A stretch of DNA of 64,000 nt from Triglochin maritima. Lineage: Eukaryota; Streptophyta; Magnoliopsida; Alismatales; Juncaginaceae. Below the pieces are notes generated by a model. The model made no database searches and had not been told where the DNA came from. It saw nothing but the letters and a program-made list of their open reading frames with translations. The stretch is taken from positions 25,565,493 to 25,629,492 of the forward strand of contig OY821793.1 in NCBI GenBank assembly GCA_963682175.1, given 5' to 3'. Below, one piece after another: positions 37,028 through 49,109 of the stretch (its first letter is position 1; each line of letters opens with the position of its first letter). A program made the position numbers and the translations under genes.

Positions 37028-38139
37028 GACGAATCAATTTGTTCAAACACAACCACGACCCAGATAAACACAAACAAACAATTATTTTTTTAAATCCCAG
37101 TATTCACTCAAAAAAAAATTCTTTAGAACTTAAAACCATTGGTAAAGGGCAGCCGACAACTCAATAGATGGGTATTGGGGATGGTAGTCTTAAAACATGT
37201 TGAAAATCAAAAACAGGACATGTGGGACTAAAATTTCAGAACAACAGACACGCAAAATAAATCTATGTATATTTTTTAACATCCAACATATACACAAATA
37301 AAGTTTGGCTTGGTGGTGGTGGGTTTATTATGTTGGACGCAGGTTCGATTCACCACATGGCAGGTTTATAAGTTTTTACCGTTATATCCAATTTCTAATT
37401 TTTAGTATCATTCGGGTACACGGATTGAAAACACAATATACTATTTTTTCGTGTACCCAAAAAACGAAATTCTTAAACACATATACTATTTTTCGTGTCG
37501 TCTTCTGTGTCAAATTGTCGTACCTACTTAACACCAACCTGTCTTAGCTAGTAATTTGTTCATTCAATTGGATATGAAATAATAGCATGCATTTCCTAGC
37601 AAACATGTATAATTATATATATATATATATACTCTCAGCACTTCCAATTTGTGTATTGGAAATTAATAACGTTTCTTCTTTGCAATATTTGGTATAGGTA
37701 GGGGAGAGCAAAATCCGGACCGGTCCGGGTTCGGTTCGGAAAATTTCGATTTCGTTCGGTCTGGTCCGGGTTTCGGTTCGGTCCATTTTAAAATTTCCAG
37801 TTCGATCAGGTCCGGTCCTGACCTATCTTTTTTTGTTTTTTATTTAAAAAAAATCGATATTTGACCGGACCGGACCGATCGGTCATGTACGTTGTCAGTT
37901 GCCGGCCTTCACCATATACATATTGTCATGCCATTTTCTTTTTCGCTTTTAAATGATCCTTTGCTTTATATATGATTTTCATCTCTCCTACCATATATAT
38001 ATATGGTTTACTGATTAAGAGGATATATAGTTGAATATTCGTATTCAGGTTTAGAAACAAATTATTATGGTTTGTACGTTGGGATCTTATTTTTCTCCCA
38101 TGAAACATTAAAACCGAATGTTGTGTTGTTTTTGTTCAG
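37028..38139. other. 5' remnant of the GT90 D locus with a partial hAT-like insert
   Basis: 37540-37690 matches 51390-51500 and 53590-53665, which precede exon 2 of pseudogene E. Exon 2 itself is absent. At its place, about 37699-37905, is sequence opening TAGGGGAGAGCAAAATCCGG with repeats of GGTCCGGGTTCGGTTCGG, resembling one end of a hAT element without a partner end. 37960-38139 matches 60665-60831 (intron 2 of the E copy). Confidence 0.5.
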
Positions 38140-38709
38140 GCCAGATATCAACATCGAGCCATGGCAAAAATTATTGGAGGAGATAAAGGAAGAGAACAAG
38201 AAGACAAAGTGGGAAGATAGGGAACCTAATGCTTATTCGAAAGGAAACCCGAATGTTGCTAAGATTAGAGAAGAACTTCTCACCTGCAATGTTTCATCTG
38301 AGCATGACTGGAATGAGCATGACTGGAATGCTCGGATCTTCATGTTTGTACTTACTATGTATTATTCTAAATAGATAGAACTAAATAATTTATCATATAA
38401 TAGAAAAAAGCCTTAAATACCTTTCGAATAAATTAAAACAATATCAATACCTTAAAGTTTTTCATAGTATCTTGTACATCCTTCAATCTGACTGATCAAT
38501 TGTTCAAATAACCCGTGTGACCGCGTCCTGAAACATGTTTGGAACTTGACAGACAAAATGACAAATTGAAGGCATCTAACATATTATGAAACATTAATAA
38601 AGATTATTTGTGATCATTTGAATTATTTGAAAAGTATTTGTTCAATTATATCCTATATTAATGTGATATTTGTCTATAGGACTGGAGTGGTGATATTGAA
38701 GAAAGATTC

Positions 38710-40523
38710 TGTAACGTCTCCGAAAACAGCGGAAAATTTAAACAATAATAAAGACCGTCAACGGTCAACACAGGGCACGTCACGAGACAACAAGATGAAA
38801 TGTAAATATATATAAAGATATAGATCCACGTGGAAGTCAAATATACATATGAGTCAACTGTGATTACAATAGAAAAGAATATGCATGTAATCACTACCTC
38901 AACAAAAAGATATAAAAGAACACAGGATCAGATCCCGGGGGCACCCTCCTCGGTCACCACCTCGACTCTAGGACTGTTTGCTACCTGAAATGCAAACAAT
39001 TGAAACATGCCTGAGTTCCCTGCAGGAACCCCGTATGTCAAACCTCCTAAAATACAAAAAAGAAATAAAGACAATGCAATGCACATGATCATCCACCTTG
39101 GGCCCACAATAATGTCCATCTCCGCCTCCGCGGTACTGAACCACTCCTGCCACCACAAGAGTCAAGTCAGTCCACCGCTGCCTCACATGGGTCAGTCGGC
39201 ACCACTGCTCCCCAAGAGTGCAGAAAGGAACCCTGGCACTACGCCACCACCCCAGGAGCGAGTCAGTCTGCCGAATACACAACTCGAGTCAGACGACAGC
39301 CGCTGCTCCCCCAAGAGCCGCCAGACGCGCACCCTACCGGAACATCCTCGGCCTACCGACAAACCCCAGCAAACAGCCCAAGGTTTACGACACTCATCTC
39401 TCACACCCCGCTCGATATGAGAGGCCAACAATAATACGCCTTCGTCGAATGTGAAATCCGTCGCTCTCAAGGCCGGTAATTGACCGTCGCCTCGGAGCCG
39501 GTAGTCGACCTATACTCAACGGATCGCGTGTGGATAAATCCACCAACCTGCGGCAGATCGGTCGACCGCTACAAGCACACCGGTCGACCGGTCTTCCACA
39601 CAGTACTCGGTACTGTACAAACAAGTGTATCGGTCGAACCACGCCAACCGAATTACCGACCCATCGGTCGAACAAAAGTCATCAAGCGGTCGACCGTTTG
39701 GATGGTCTACGCTATACAATATTTATAATATTTATATACCCGATCGGTCGAACCAAGGGGTCGTTCAACCGATAACAGGGATTTCAGCATTTTGCCCAAT
39801 TCATATTCGGTCGACCGGAACTGAAATACAGTTCGACCGAAACGTCACAGGCACTCTACTGCTTAATTAAATGCTCAGTCGGTCGACCGAAAGTTAAAGA
39901 GCGGTCGACCGTTTTGATGGTCAAAGCTCCCAACCGACTTAGCATCGAATAGATCGGTCGAACCAGGTTAAGGGCGTTCGACCGTTTAATAAGTCAAAAA
40001 CCCAAACCGACCTATTCTCATTGTTTCGGTCGACCGTCCATAGACATCGTTCGACCGTTTGCGGGTGCAAATCAATATAATAATAGGATCGGTCGACTGC
40101 CCACAGGCACCGGTCGACCGATCGTCGTCTTCAACCTCTGAACAGGTTGCAATCCGACGGGGAATTCGACACCAACGTCGATCCCCAACACTCACAAAGC
40201 TTAAGTGAGTTATATTGAAGACTTGACATACCTTATTGACGTTTGTGGACGCCTCCCGAGCTTTGGCAAGCCCAACCCAACTTTTCTCCTTCACTTCCTC
40301 TCCTTCTTCTTCTCTCCTTCTTCTTCTCTTCCAAAATCACCTCTCTCACTCTCTGAGGAAACCAAGTTTTGAAGAAAACGTTTTAATTAAACCTAACACC
40401 TCTATTTATATCAATTCCAAATCTTATCCAATTCTTCCACCTCATACTTTACTATTCATGGCTTAATTAGCTTAAATAGGTTTAGTTTAGTTAATTAAGG
40501 TGATTTAGATTTAGGTTATTACA
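38710..40523 (-). mobile_element. Gypsy-like solo LTR in exon 4 of pseudogene D (family 1, copy 2)
   Basis: 1814 bp from TGTAACGTCTCCGAAAACAG to GGTTATTACA, with perfect 5-bp duplications GATTC (38705-38709, 40524-40528). It is a close sister of the solo LTR at 29217 and lies in the same orientation. It differs mainly by indels bounded by CGGTCGACCG palindromes. Confidence 0.92.
39558..40125. repeat. CGGTCGACCG palindrome array in solo LTR (family 1, copy 2)
   Basis: Perfect copies near 39558, 39581, 39687, 39808, 39880, 39902, 40027 and 40111, plus half-sites. One palindrome more than the sister LTR occurs around 39880-39911, and one segment fewer around 40027. Confidence 0.9.
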
Positions 40524-41292
40524 GATTCAGAGACACCAACGTGGCAAAGCAATGCACCCACAAGTAAACTTGCTTACTTTATTGTCTAATTAACTTGAAT
40601 ATGCATGGCTAAATATTATGTTATGATCGACCCACTAATTAAACCTTTTGCTGATACTTAGATACAAGATCTATGTGGAGGGAGAGGCATGGTCTGTGAG
40701 TGAGAAGTACATATTAGCATGCGATTCTCCAACTTTACTTATCACTCCAAAGTTCTACGATTTTTTCACAAGAGGTATGAAACCAGCAAAACATTACTGG
40801 CCACTGGGGATCAAAGACAAGTGTAGATCTATAAAGTTTGCTGTCGATTGGGGTAACCATCGTAAAAACAAGGTAAACAAATCTGAAATTAGATTAATTT
40901 TGTTTGGACATACAAAAACTGGTACAAATGGGATTTTCATTCTTTTGCAGTTGTTCTAAAATCACTTCAAAATTGCACTTATGTGATTCCCCCCCTTCAA
41001 CTATTTTATTTTCAATAAACTATGAAATTAAAAAATAGCATACAAAGTTTCGTTTGTCACTAACATGCATCCTATATATATTGAGATAAAAGTGAATTGG
41101 GGAAAATTGACACAAAATGGTATTTTAGGAAGGTTTTAACAATGAAAAAATTCAGCTTTTAGATGGATTTTTTTTGTTGCAAAAATCATCAATTATATAT
41201 TCTTAAACTAATCATGCAGGCAAAGGCTATCGGCAAGCTTGGAAGTGAGTTCATCCAAGAGAAATTAAAAATGGATTATGTGTATGACTACA

Positions 41293-43249
41293 TGTTGGAA
41301 CCCTAAACCCTTGCTTAGGAGTTAACGAGGGATTAGGAGGAGAGAGGTGTTTAGGAGATGACTTTGCACGGGGAAGAGGGGCGTGCACAGTGGTGTGCAT
41401 GGGAAGTTGGAGGAGGTGAGGTGATGGGGTGTAGTATAGGGGCGGTTACTGTTGACGCGAGGAGAGGGATGGGTTTAAGAAGTGGATTTTGTTCTCTTTC
41501 TCACTCTCATTTCTTCCTTCTCTTGATCCAACGAGCAGCTCCGGTGGACGACAACGAGGGTAGTCGAGCGGTTCAGGTGTGAGTGGTGTGGAGCTTAGCG
41601 CATGAGGAGAATCACCGGAGGCAACAGAGGCGTGAGCGAGGCTCCGGCGGATTCGTTGCTTTTGAGAGGTATGTCGGCTTCTAGTGTGATTTGTGTTGCT
41701 CACCCTCGTGTGAGGGTTGGTGTTGGTCGGTCGGGGGAGGTCGGAGACCTCTCCGGCGATGTTTTCCTTGTAAACCCTTGGTTGGCGCGAGGTTGAAGAC
41801 GACCAACGGTCGACCGAGTCCTTCGGGCGGTCGACTGATGTAGTGTATTATTGATTGCCTGTTGTGTTTCGGTCGACCGGTTCCTTGTGCTCGGTCGACC
41901 GGAACTTAAGTGTATTGGATTTTCTTTATGCATGTTTGCGGTCGACCGTTATATGACTTAGAATTACTAGGATGCCCTGGTAGTTTTTGGTCGACCGAGA
42001 CCACTGAGTCGGTCGACCGATAGTTTGATTTGATGTTGACCAGACTCCGGATTTTGACCTCGTTCGGTCGACCGGTTTTAGACGATCGGTAGACCATTGG
42101 GACTTAAGTTTTGCGCAAATAGTTCGACCGATCCAGACTTTCGGTCAACCGATTCCCTTGAGGAAACGGTCGACCGGGTAGCCTCCTTCGGTCGACCGTT
42201 TTTGCACAGGATTGAATTCCTGGTTCCGTTTAGGATGTCACCTCCATGTATGGATCATGATTAATATGATGGATTGATTGGACTCATTGTAGTGTAGTAG
42301 GCCTGAGGGATCGTGGATCCCAATGTATGATGATTGTGTGAGCACGCAACTGTCGTTGGGTGAGGTGACTACCGGCCTATATGGCGACGGAGGTCGCTAC
42401 CCTGCCTTTATAGTGGCGATGTTGGTGTTTGCGGCTCGTGGAGCCTGATGGCCTGGCAGACTTCGGTCTAGACCCGTCCGATGTTGTGCCAGACGTATTG
42501 TTGGACCACCGATGTTGTGCCGGTGATGCCGTCGATGTTGTTCCGGCGATGATGATTGATGAGCCGATGTTGTTCCGACTATGTTTTCCTCAGCTGGGCA
42601 CCTATTGAGATGATAATTGATGGACCAACCGAGCGACGGCTCCGTTTGTGTGGTTTCGATCACGAAGTTACAGATCTGTTTCTTATGGCACGGACCAGGC
42701 GGATGTCCCTTGCCGAACCCCATGATTAGTGTAGCCGCGTGTGAGGGGCGTCACGTCTTGCTCCGTTAGACCTTATGTGCCTACGGTAGGTCTCCTCGGG
42801 AGACCCGATGATGATTGTCGGACTGATGTCCTGTGTTACCCTTCGGGGGAACTGTTTTCCTTATTGTTGATGACAAGACATGCTACTAGTATGATAGGTT
42901 CATTGTACAACTGCATGCATATAGGTGAGTTTGACATACGATGTTTCCTTATGGAAACTCATGCATTGTTGTTGCATCTTTTTCAGGACCGCAGTAGGTC
43001 CAGTTGGGTGGTGATCAGCGGGCGCGCGTATCTTGGGATCTGATCCTCTATTCGAACCACTGAGGTCAACATGATTACGTTTATCTCCTTTTGTTGTTCT
43101 GTTGTAATCATGTATCGTTTTGACAAACTCTGATGTAATATGGTGCACCGTTTTTATGTTTTATGAGAAGTAACAGTCCTGTCTTTGATTATTGAGCTAT
43201 GTTGCCTTGATTATAAATTTTTAAAATTCCATTGTTTCGAGATGTTACA
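41293..43249 (+). mobile_element. Gypsy-like solo LTR in exon 6 of pseudogene D (family 4)
   Basis: 1957 bp from TGTTGGAACCCTAAACCC to CGAGATGTTACA, with perfect 5-bp duplications CTACA (41288-41292, 43250-43254). Its ends resemble the TA...CA family (TATAAGAACCC ... GGGACGTTACA) but keep the canonical TG start. There is no gag-pol. It contains a dense palindrome array. Confidence 0.9.
41798..42200. repeat. CGGTCGACCG palindrome array (family 4 solo LTR)
   Basis: About nine perfect or near-perfect copies, near 41803, 41871, 41892, 41939, 41989, 42010, 42065, 42167 and 42189, with intervening half-sites. This is among the densest arrays in the window. Confidence 0.9.
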
Positions 43250-43871
43250 CTACATGTTTCACTTGTTGAATGAGTACTCGAGACTCCTTCAATATAGCCC
43301 ACAATACCTCACAAAGCAATTGAGATGTGATCAGAAATCTATGGTTTGTGGTAGAGAGGGTTTGGAGAAGAAGTTCATGAAGGACTCAATGGTCAATATT
43401 TCTAGTTCTATGGGCGCTTGTGTACTGGCACCTCCATATACACCTTTGGAATTGAAAGCAATACTGGAGCAGAAGGCTACTTTGATTAAACATGTTGAGA
43501 ACTTAGAAGCAGCAGCATGGTTGAAGGATTAGAAGAATTAGATCCTACTCTGCTTTGTGTTTTGGGGCTGTAACCAAGGTGGGAAATATTTTTCTTGATT
43601 TTGTCATCTTTCATGAGCAACCCTTGTTGGGCAATCAAACTAACCTGAAAACTTTGCTCAACAACCTTAAGAGTTGTTCACACCATTTTCTAAATAATTA
43701 ATTTGCCAAAACTAACTTGCCAAATTAGTTGTGATTATTTTCTCAAATTCGAATATATATATATATATATGAACTATCTCTAACTTGTCTAATTTTATAT
43801 GTACGAACAATTGAACTCTCTAAACTTGTCTAATTACGTTATAAGCTTGCTGTCAAATATAGGGTTTTTTT

Positions 43872-44772
43872 TTGCTACAGTACACCTTTCAAATGTCAAA
43901 ATTGGCGATATGCACCTGGATTTTCAGTATTGTTGCATATACACCTACAAGTCGATCATATTTGCGCATATGCACCTCTGCCGTTAATGGACCCCACTCT
44001 ATCACTGTTACCGTCCAACAGTGTTAGACAATTTGCAAATTAAACATCGTAAAATCAAAATGTACTTAATTGTAAAAACAAAAATCTCATGAAAAATCAA
44101 ATTGTCTAACACTCTCCACTTTTTAACTTTCACACTCTTTCTCTCACTCTTGAATCTCTCTTTCTCTTTCCCCCTCTCCACTCTCACTCTCACTCACTTA
44201 CATCCCCTCTTCCCTATCTCTCTTGAATCTATATTTCTCTCTTTCTTTCTCTCTCTCTGGACAATCTGGACAGAAATCTGGACGGAGTTTCTGGACGAAG
44301 TCTGGACGAAATCTAGACAAATCTAGACGAAGTCTGAACAATTCTGGACGAAATCTAGACAATTCTTTCAGACATCTATCCAAACTTCGTTCAGAATTGT
44401 TCAGATCTCGTCCATATTTGTCCAGAAACTTCGTTCAGCTTTGTCCAGACTTCGTCCAGATCTCGTTCAGACATGTCCAGACTTCTATCCAGAGAGAGAA
44501 AGAGATTCAAGAGAGAAAAAAAGAGGAAAAGAGAGTGAAAGACAAAGAACAGAGAGTGTTAGACATTTTGATTTTTCATGAGATTTTTTGTTTTTACAAT
44601 TAAGGATATTTAGATTTTACGAGATTTAATTTGTAAATTGTCTAACATCATTGGACGATAACAGTGACAGAGATGCATATGCGTAAATATGATCAACTTG
44701 TAAATATATAAGACAATACCAAACACATGTGCATATCGTTAATTTTGACACTTAAAAGTTGTACCGTAACAA
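43872..44772. mobile_element. Foldback element FB2, small relative of FB1
   Basis: The left end TTGCTACAGTACACCTTTCA and the reversed right end TTGTTACGGTACAACTTTTA begin arms of about 240 bp with the same internal landmarks as FB1 (GATATGCAC, TGTTAGACAATTTG, ATCAAATTGTCTAACA). The CT and GA microsatellite arms are short here. The core is an inverted minisatellite of TCTGGACGAA units, with its axis near 44362. At 901 bp it shows the basic plan of the family without nested inserts. The ORF at 44223-44603 is repeat-derived. Confidence 0.8.
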
Positions 44773-44951
44773 AAGGACATCAAATATATTAGACAGATTA
44801 TAGAAAATATACAATAACAAACACCTGATCAAAAGTACAAATACACACACCTGACTCCAAAAAGAACACAACAAGCCAAGCCAAGCCAAACACAGAAATA
44901 CAACCAAAGAGTATTGAAGTCCAAATTAAACAAAGCATGCACATCAAACCC

Positions 44952-47900
44952 TCACTGCCTTGGCTTCACGGCGGCCCCATTGCTCTCAGTCTCCCTCTCA
45001 ACACGAACACCACCCTCATCCTCACCACCAACCAGAGAGCCCTTCTCACCCTTCTGACTTCGGTTCACATGCATGGCGTCCAATATAACCTCGCTTAGCG
45101 TCCGGTCATCTTGGCCTGGTGCCAGCTTATCTACTGCGGACGACACGATGGCATCCTTCACATTGGTCGCCTTCTTGGTGACTACATTCGCCGCGGCGGA
45201 GATTTTGCCGGTGTAGGTTTGCTGGCCGTGTTCTTTGTCTTGTTGGTGTTGTGGTGCGATTTGACCGTGGCTTCCGGCCGGGGAGGTCTGGTCGGTGTCT
45301 TTTTTTATTTGGTTTGGGTCCGATGCTAGCTTGGTGGAATGGACCATGCCCGGCTCGGGTTCACCTGAAATTAGAATTTATATAGAGGTCATACATCCAA
45401 AATTAAATAAGAAGTATATCTTTTTTCGTTTTAGAACAAGAGTCCACTATTTAATTTCAAGAAAGGTCAAATATGGATATAAATGGATAATTGGATGGAA
45501 GTTTTGCATCTATACCCATCGGTTTCGTTGTAATATTTCCATGGCATTGATGTTATATAGCCAAAATATTTCACCATGTACTGATGTTAAACATAATAAG
45601 TGACCAAAAGTATTCGAACAAAAAAAAACATATTAAAGGTTTTAGCACACAGAAATAATAAAGTTCTGTAGATTTTGATTGTAGATTTTAATTACTTGGA
45701 GCTCCGTGGATTTCCGGGTTGTCCTCGGTGTCTTCTTCATAATCACCTTCCTTTTCTGCACCAGGGATGATAGTGGTCTTCTTGTGTTCTTCGTGGTCGT
45801 GGTCGTTGTCGTTGTTGTCGTGGTTGTCGTCGTTCTTGGTAGTGTTCTCAGGGACTACATTCGCCGCGGCGGTGATTTGGTCGTGTTCTTTGTCTTGTTG
45901 GTGTTGTGGTGCAATTTGACCGTCGCTTCCGACCGGGAAGGTGTGGTCGGTGTCTTTTTTTATTTGGTTTGAGTCCGATGCTAGCTCGGTGGAAGGGACC
46001 ATGCCCGGCTCGGGTGCATCTGAAATTAGAATTTATATAGAGATCATATATCGAAAATTAAATAAGAAGTATATCCTTTTTCGTTTTAGATTAATGTAAC
46101 ATTACTGGAACCTGTGAATGCTGGCTCTGTGACGCCCTTCTGGTAACTCCCGGGAACAGAATCCTCACTTCGTCCCTTCAGCGCATCGGGGTCTTCTTTC
46201 GCTTCTCCAAACACCTCTGGTAATTTCACCGGCGCCTTCTCCGGTTTCTTCGCCTCTCCGGCCATATCCCTCTCACTAGTAGTTTTACTCTCATAAACTA
46301 CAAAACCAAATCCACAAACGTAATTATATTTCCTTCAGCGCATCGGGCATATTCTAAGAGTTAAAACATAATAAGTGGCCAAAATTATTTGAACAAAAAA
46401 TACATATTAAAGGTTTTAGCACACAGAAATAATAAAGTTCTGTAGATTTTGATTGTAGATTTCAATTACTTGGAGCTCCGTGGATTTCCGGGTGGTCCTC
46501 GCTGTCTTCTTCATAATCACCTTCCTCTTCTGCACCAGGGATGATAGTGTTCTCAGGGACTACATTCGCCGCGGCGGTGATTTTGTCGGTGTAGGTTTGT
46601 TGGTCGTGTTCTTTGTCTTGTTGGTGTTGTGGTGCAATTTCACCGTCGCTTCCGGCCGGGAAGGTGTGGTCGGTGTCTTTTTTTATTTGGTTTGAGTCCG
46701 ATGCTAGCTCGATGGAAGGGACCATTCCCGGCTCGGGTGCATCTGAAATTAGAATTTATATAGAGGTCATACATCCAAAATTAAATAAGAAGTATATCTT
46801 TTTTCGTTTTAGAATAAGAGTCCACTATTTAATTTCAAGAAAGGTCAAATATGGATATAAAATTATAAATAGATAATTGGATGGAAGTTTTGCATCTATA
46901 CCCATCGGTTTCGTTGTAATATTTCCATTGATGTTATATAGCCAAAATATTTCACCATGTATTGATGTTCAAACATGTTTTCGTGATTTTAAGGTTAAAA
47001 AATCACAAACTAATGCCAAAATAGAAATAACGCGATGTCAAGATGTAGCAAATTTGGAAGCTAATTGAATGCGTACTAGGAACGGATAAACATATATAGA
47101 TAACCAAAGTAAAGGTATGCAAAAAAATTGGCAGTTTAATTTCAAATTATAAGTCCTGGTTATTGACGTACAAGATGGTCAAAATCATTCGTTAATCTTA
47201 GATTAATGTAACATTACTGGAACCTGTGAATGCTGGCTCTGCAACGCTCTTCTGATAACTCCCAGGAACGGAATCCTCACTTCGTCCCTTCAGCGCACCG
47301 GGGTCTTCTTTCGCTTCTCCCAACACCTCTGGTAATTTCACCGGCGCCTTCTCCGGTTTCTTCGCCTCTCCGGCCATATCCCCCACACGAGTAGTTTTGC
47401 TCTCATAAACTACAAAAGAAAATCCACAAACGTAATTATATTTCCTTCAGCGCATCGGGCATATTCCAAGAGTTAAACATAATAAGTGACCAAAAGTATT
47501 CGAACAAAAAAAAACCATATTAAAGGTTTTAGCACACAGAAATAATAAAGTTCTGTAGATTTTGATTGTAGATTTTAATTACTTGGAGCTCCGTGGATTT
47601 CCGGGTGGTCCTCGGTGTCTTCTTCATAATCACCTTCCTTTTCTGCACCAGGGATGACAGTGGTCTTCTTGTGTTCTTCGTGGTCGTGGTCGTTGTTGTT
47701 GTTGTTGTCGTGGTCGTTGTTGTTGTCGTCGTGGCCTTGTTTGTTCTTCATAGTGTTCATTATTTTCTTAGCTCTGTCCTTCACTTTCTTAAAAACAGGG
47801 ATCTTGTGATGGTGCCCTTCCTCCCCTTCGCCGACAACAAAATTGCAAATAATAAATAGCATAAATATCTTTAATTAATCGAATCGAATGAATAACATAA

Positions 47901-48220
47901 CCAAACCACCATATATATTACTCTTACGTGCTACTTCCAACTACTCTACAGCTCTACTGTACGTCTAGTGATTGTATTCAAAGAGTTAAACTTGTGATAT
48001 GACTACTGCATACTACAACAACCGGACTCCGAAGTCATAAAATTACGTCGAACTTGTGATCTAACTATGACAACCAGATTATTCCAAAGCCAATGGAATT
48101 GTGTGATTATGATTGTACGTGGCGACCTCTACGTGCATGATTGATATGATTTTGCTTACCAGAACGTAAACCCTGTGGTTCTTGAGTTTCATCTACATGA
48201 CTACGGTGAGTTGCTTGCAT
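44952..48220 (-). CDS. LTI65: LTI65/RD29-type cold- and desiccation-responsive protein, 7 exons with duplicated modules
   Basis: Exons: 48160-48220, 47583-47825, 47224-47409, 46470-46742, 46112-46297, 45696-46019 and 44952-45364, all in phase, giving 561 residues. Exon 1 starts after CCACC at ATG 48220. Exon 2 has the family's lysine-rich amphipathic stretch (FKKVKDRAKKIMNTMK), a His/Asn/Asp-rich tract and the motif HPEIHGAP. Exons 3 and 5 are copies of YESKTT...MAGEAKKPEKAPVKLP. Exons 4, 6 and 7 begin with (A/G)PEPGM or EPEPGM and share LASDSNQIKKDTD-type sequence. Exons 4 and 6 again end in HPEIHGAP or NPEIHGAP. The C-terminus has LSEVILDAMHV, as in RD29B/CAP160 proteins. These hydrophilic proteins accumulate under cold, drought or ABA; their molecular role is uncertain. 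All internal junctions are phase 1. Confidence 0.85.
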
Positions 48221-48332
48221 GGTGGCTTGTGGCTTCGATTGATTTTGTTGAACTAATTGTGTAAGACACTGCTGTGAACAAATAAGATAGGATTTTTGAC
48301 GAAGATTAGATGATTAGAAGGGTGGTGTCTGT

Positions 48333-48427
48333 GGATATATGTATCGTGCGACACGTTGGTCCAGTCCATGTCGTTGGAAGCTTCGACACGTACGTTTTGT
48401 CGTTGTCTAATTTGGTGATGACACGTA
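48333..48427 (-). promoter_or_regulatory. Promoter of the LTI65-like gene: TATA and three ABRE-like sites
   Basis: On the minus strand a TATA-like ATATATCC lies at 48333-48340, about 115 bp upstream of the start codon. Three copies of GACACGT (complement ACGTGTC, the ABA-response element core) lie at 48350-48356, 48385-48391 and 48420-48426, the last two in the context TACGTGTC. Clustered ABREs fit ABA- and stress-induced expression, as known for RD29B/LTI65. Confidence 0.6.
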
Positions 48428-48429
48428 CG

Positions 48430-49105
48430 TATTGAATTTGATGTGCTGGAAGGGCACGTCTTGCTCTATTTGGTGTCGTGCATGCGATAAGATATGCATG
48501 TTTATGTTGCAATCGAGTTGGACCCACCGGTAAGTCCAAGTCGTGTATTTGAATTTCCAAAGATTTTCAGGTTTATATGTCGTCGGGTTGTCATGATTTC
48601 AGCGGATCGATAGCACCGACGGATCTAGGAGTGAGCACACGTATGCACCTGTCGGAGTGGTTTCTATTAAGACATGTGATTCTATTATTTATTTAAATAA
48701 TATACTTGATGCTCTCATTGGAAAGAATATATTCATATATTATTACTTCCGGTATTTATTAAGTTTATTTTTTTAAAACAAAATCACAGTAACATTAGTT
48801 ACTAAGACACTACGTTCATTTAAAAATTATTTTAAAAATTAAATGAACACAAAAACTAATGCAATAATAAGACAAAACTCAAAAGTGAAGTTCAACTTTT
48901 ATTTTTTCTTTAATTCTAAGCTCACTTCTTGTTTACCTTTAATATTCCTAAAATATTAATATTTGCCCTTTCGTATTCCCAACAAAAAAATGTTATGCCT
49001 TAACTTCTCTTTCAACTTTCCAAAGTAGCATCATTCAGCCATCAAACGTGTAAAACAATCAACAAGGATCAGCCATTAGTTAGCAAATCTTCATCATTAT
49101 TGTGT
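48430..49105. other. Intergenic DNA, no gene seen
   Basis: Upstream part of the LTI65-like promoter region, then AT-rich sequence leading into a decayed hAT transposase. Nothing further is supported. Confidence 0.4.
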
Positions 49106-49109
49106 CGAA

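Larger units (their letters stand above)
38140..43532 (+). pseudogene. GT90 homologue, pseudogene D, exons split by two solo LTRs
   Basis: Exons found on the plus strand are 3 (38140-38347), 4 (38680-38709 continued at 40529-40563), 5 (40662-40872) and 6 (41220-41292 continued at 43255-43532). Removing the inserts and one copy of each duplication restores exon lengths of 65 bp (exon 4) and a gene-B-like exon 6. Motifs include PDINIEPWQKLLEEI, YILACDSPTLLI, CRSIKFAVDWGN, KMDYVYDYM and FHLLNEYS. Exon 3 has a 15-bp tandem duplication (EHDWN twice), and exon 6 has two compensating 1-base shifts after NEYSRLLQY. Exons 1 and 2 are missing. Clearly non-functional. Confidence 0.9.

Noticed and set aside
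37699..37905. Complete hAT element
   Set aside because: Only one end (TAGGGGAGAGC) can be seen. No partner end or 8-bp duplication was found, so it is noted only as a partial insert.
45706..45972. Plus-strand ORFs with a long valine run, as at 47593-47859
   Set aside because: Antisense shadow of the Asn/Asp/His-rich exons of the LTI65-like gene; not a membrane protein.
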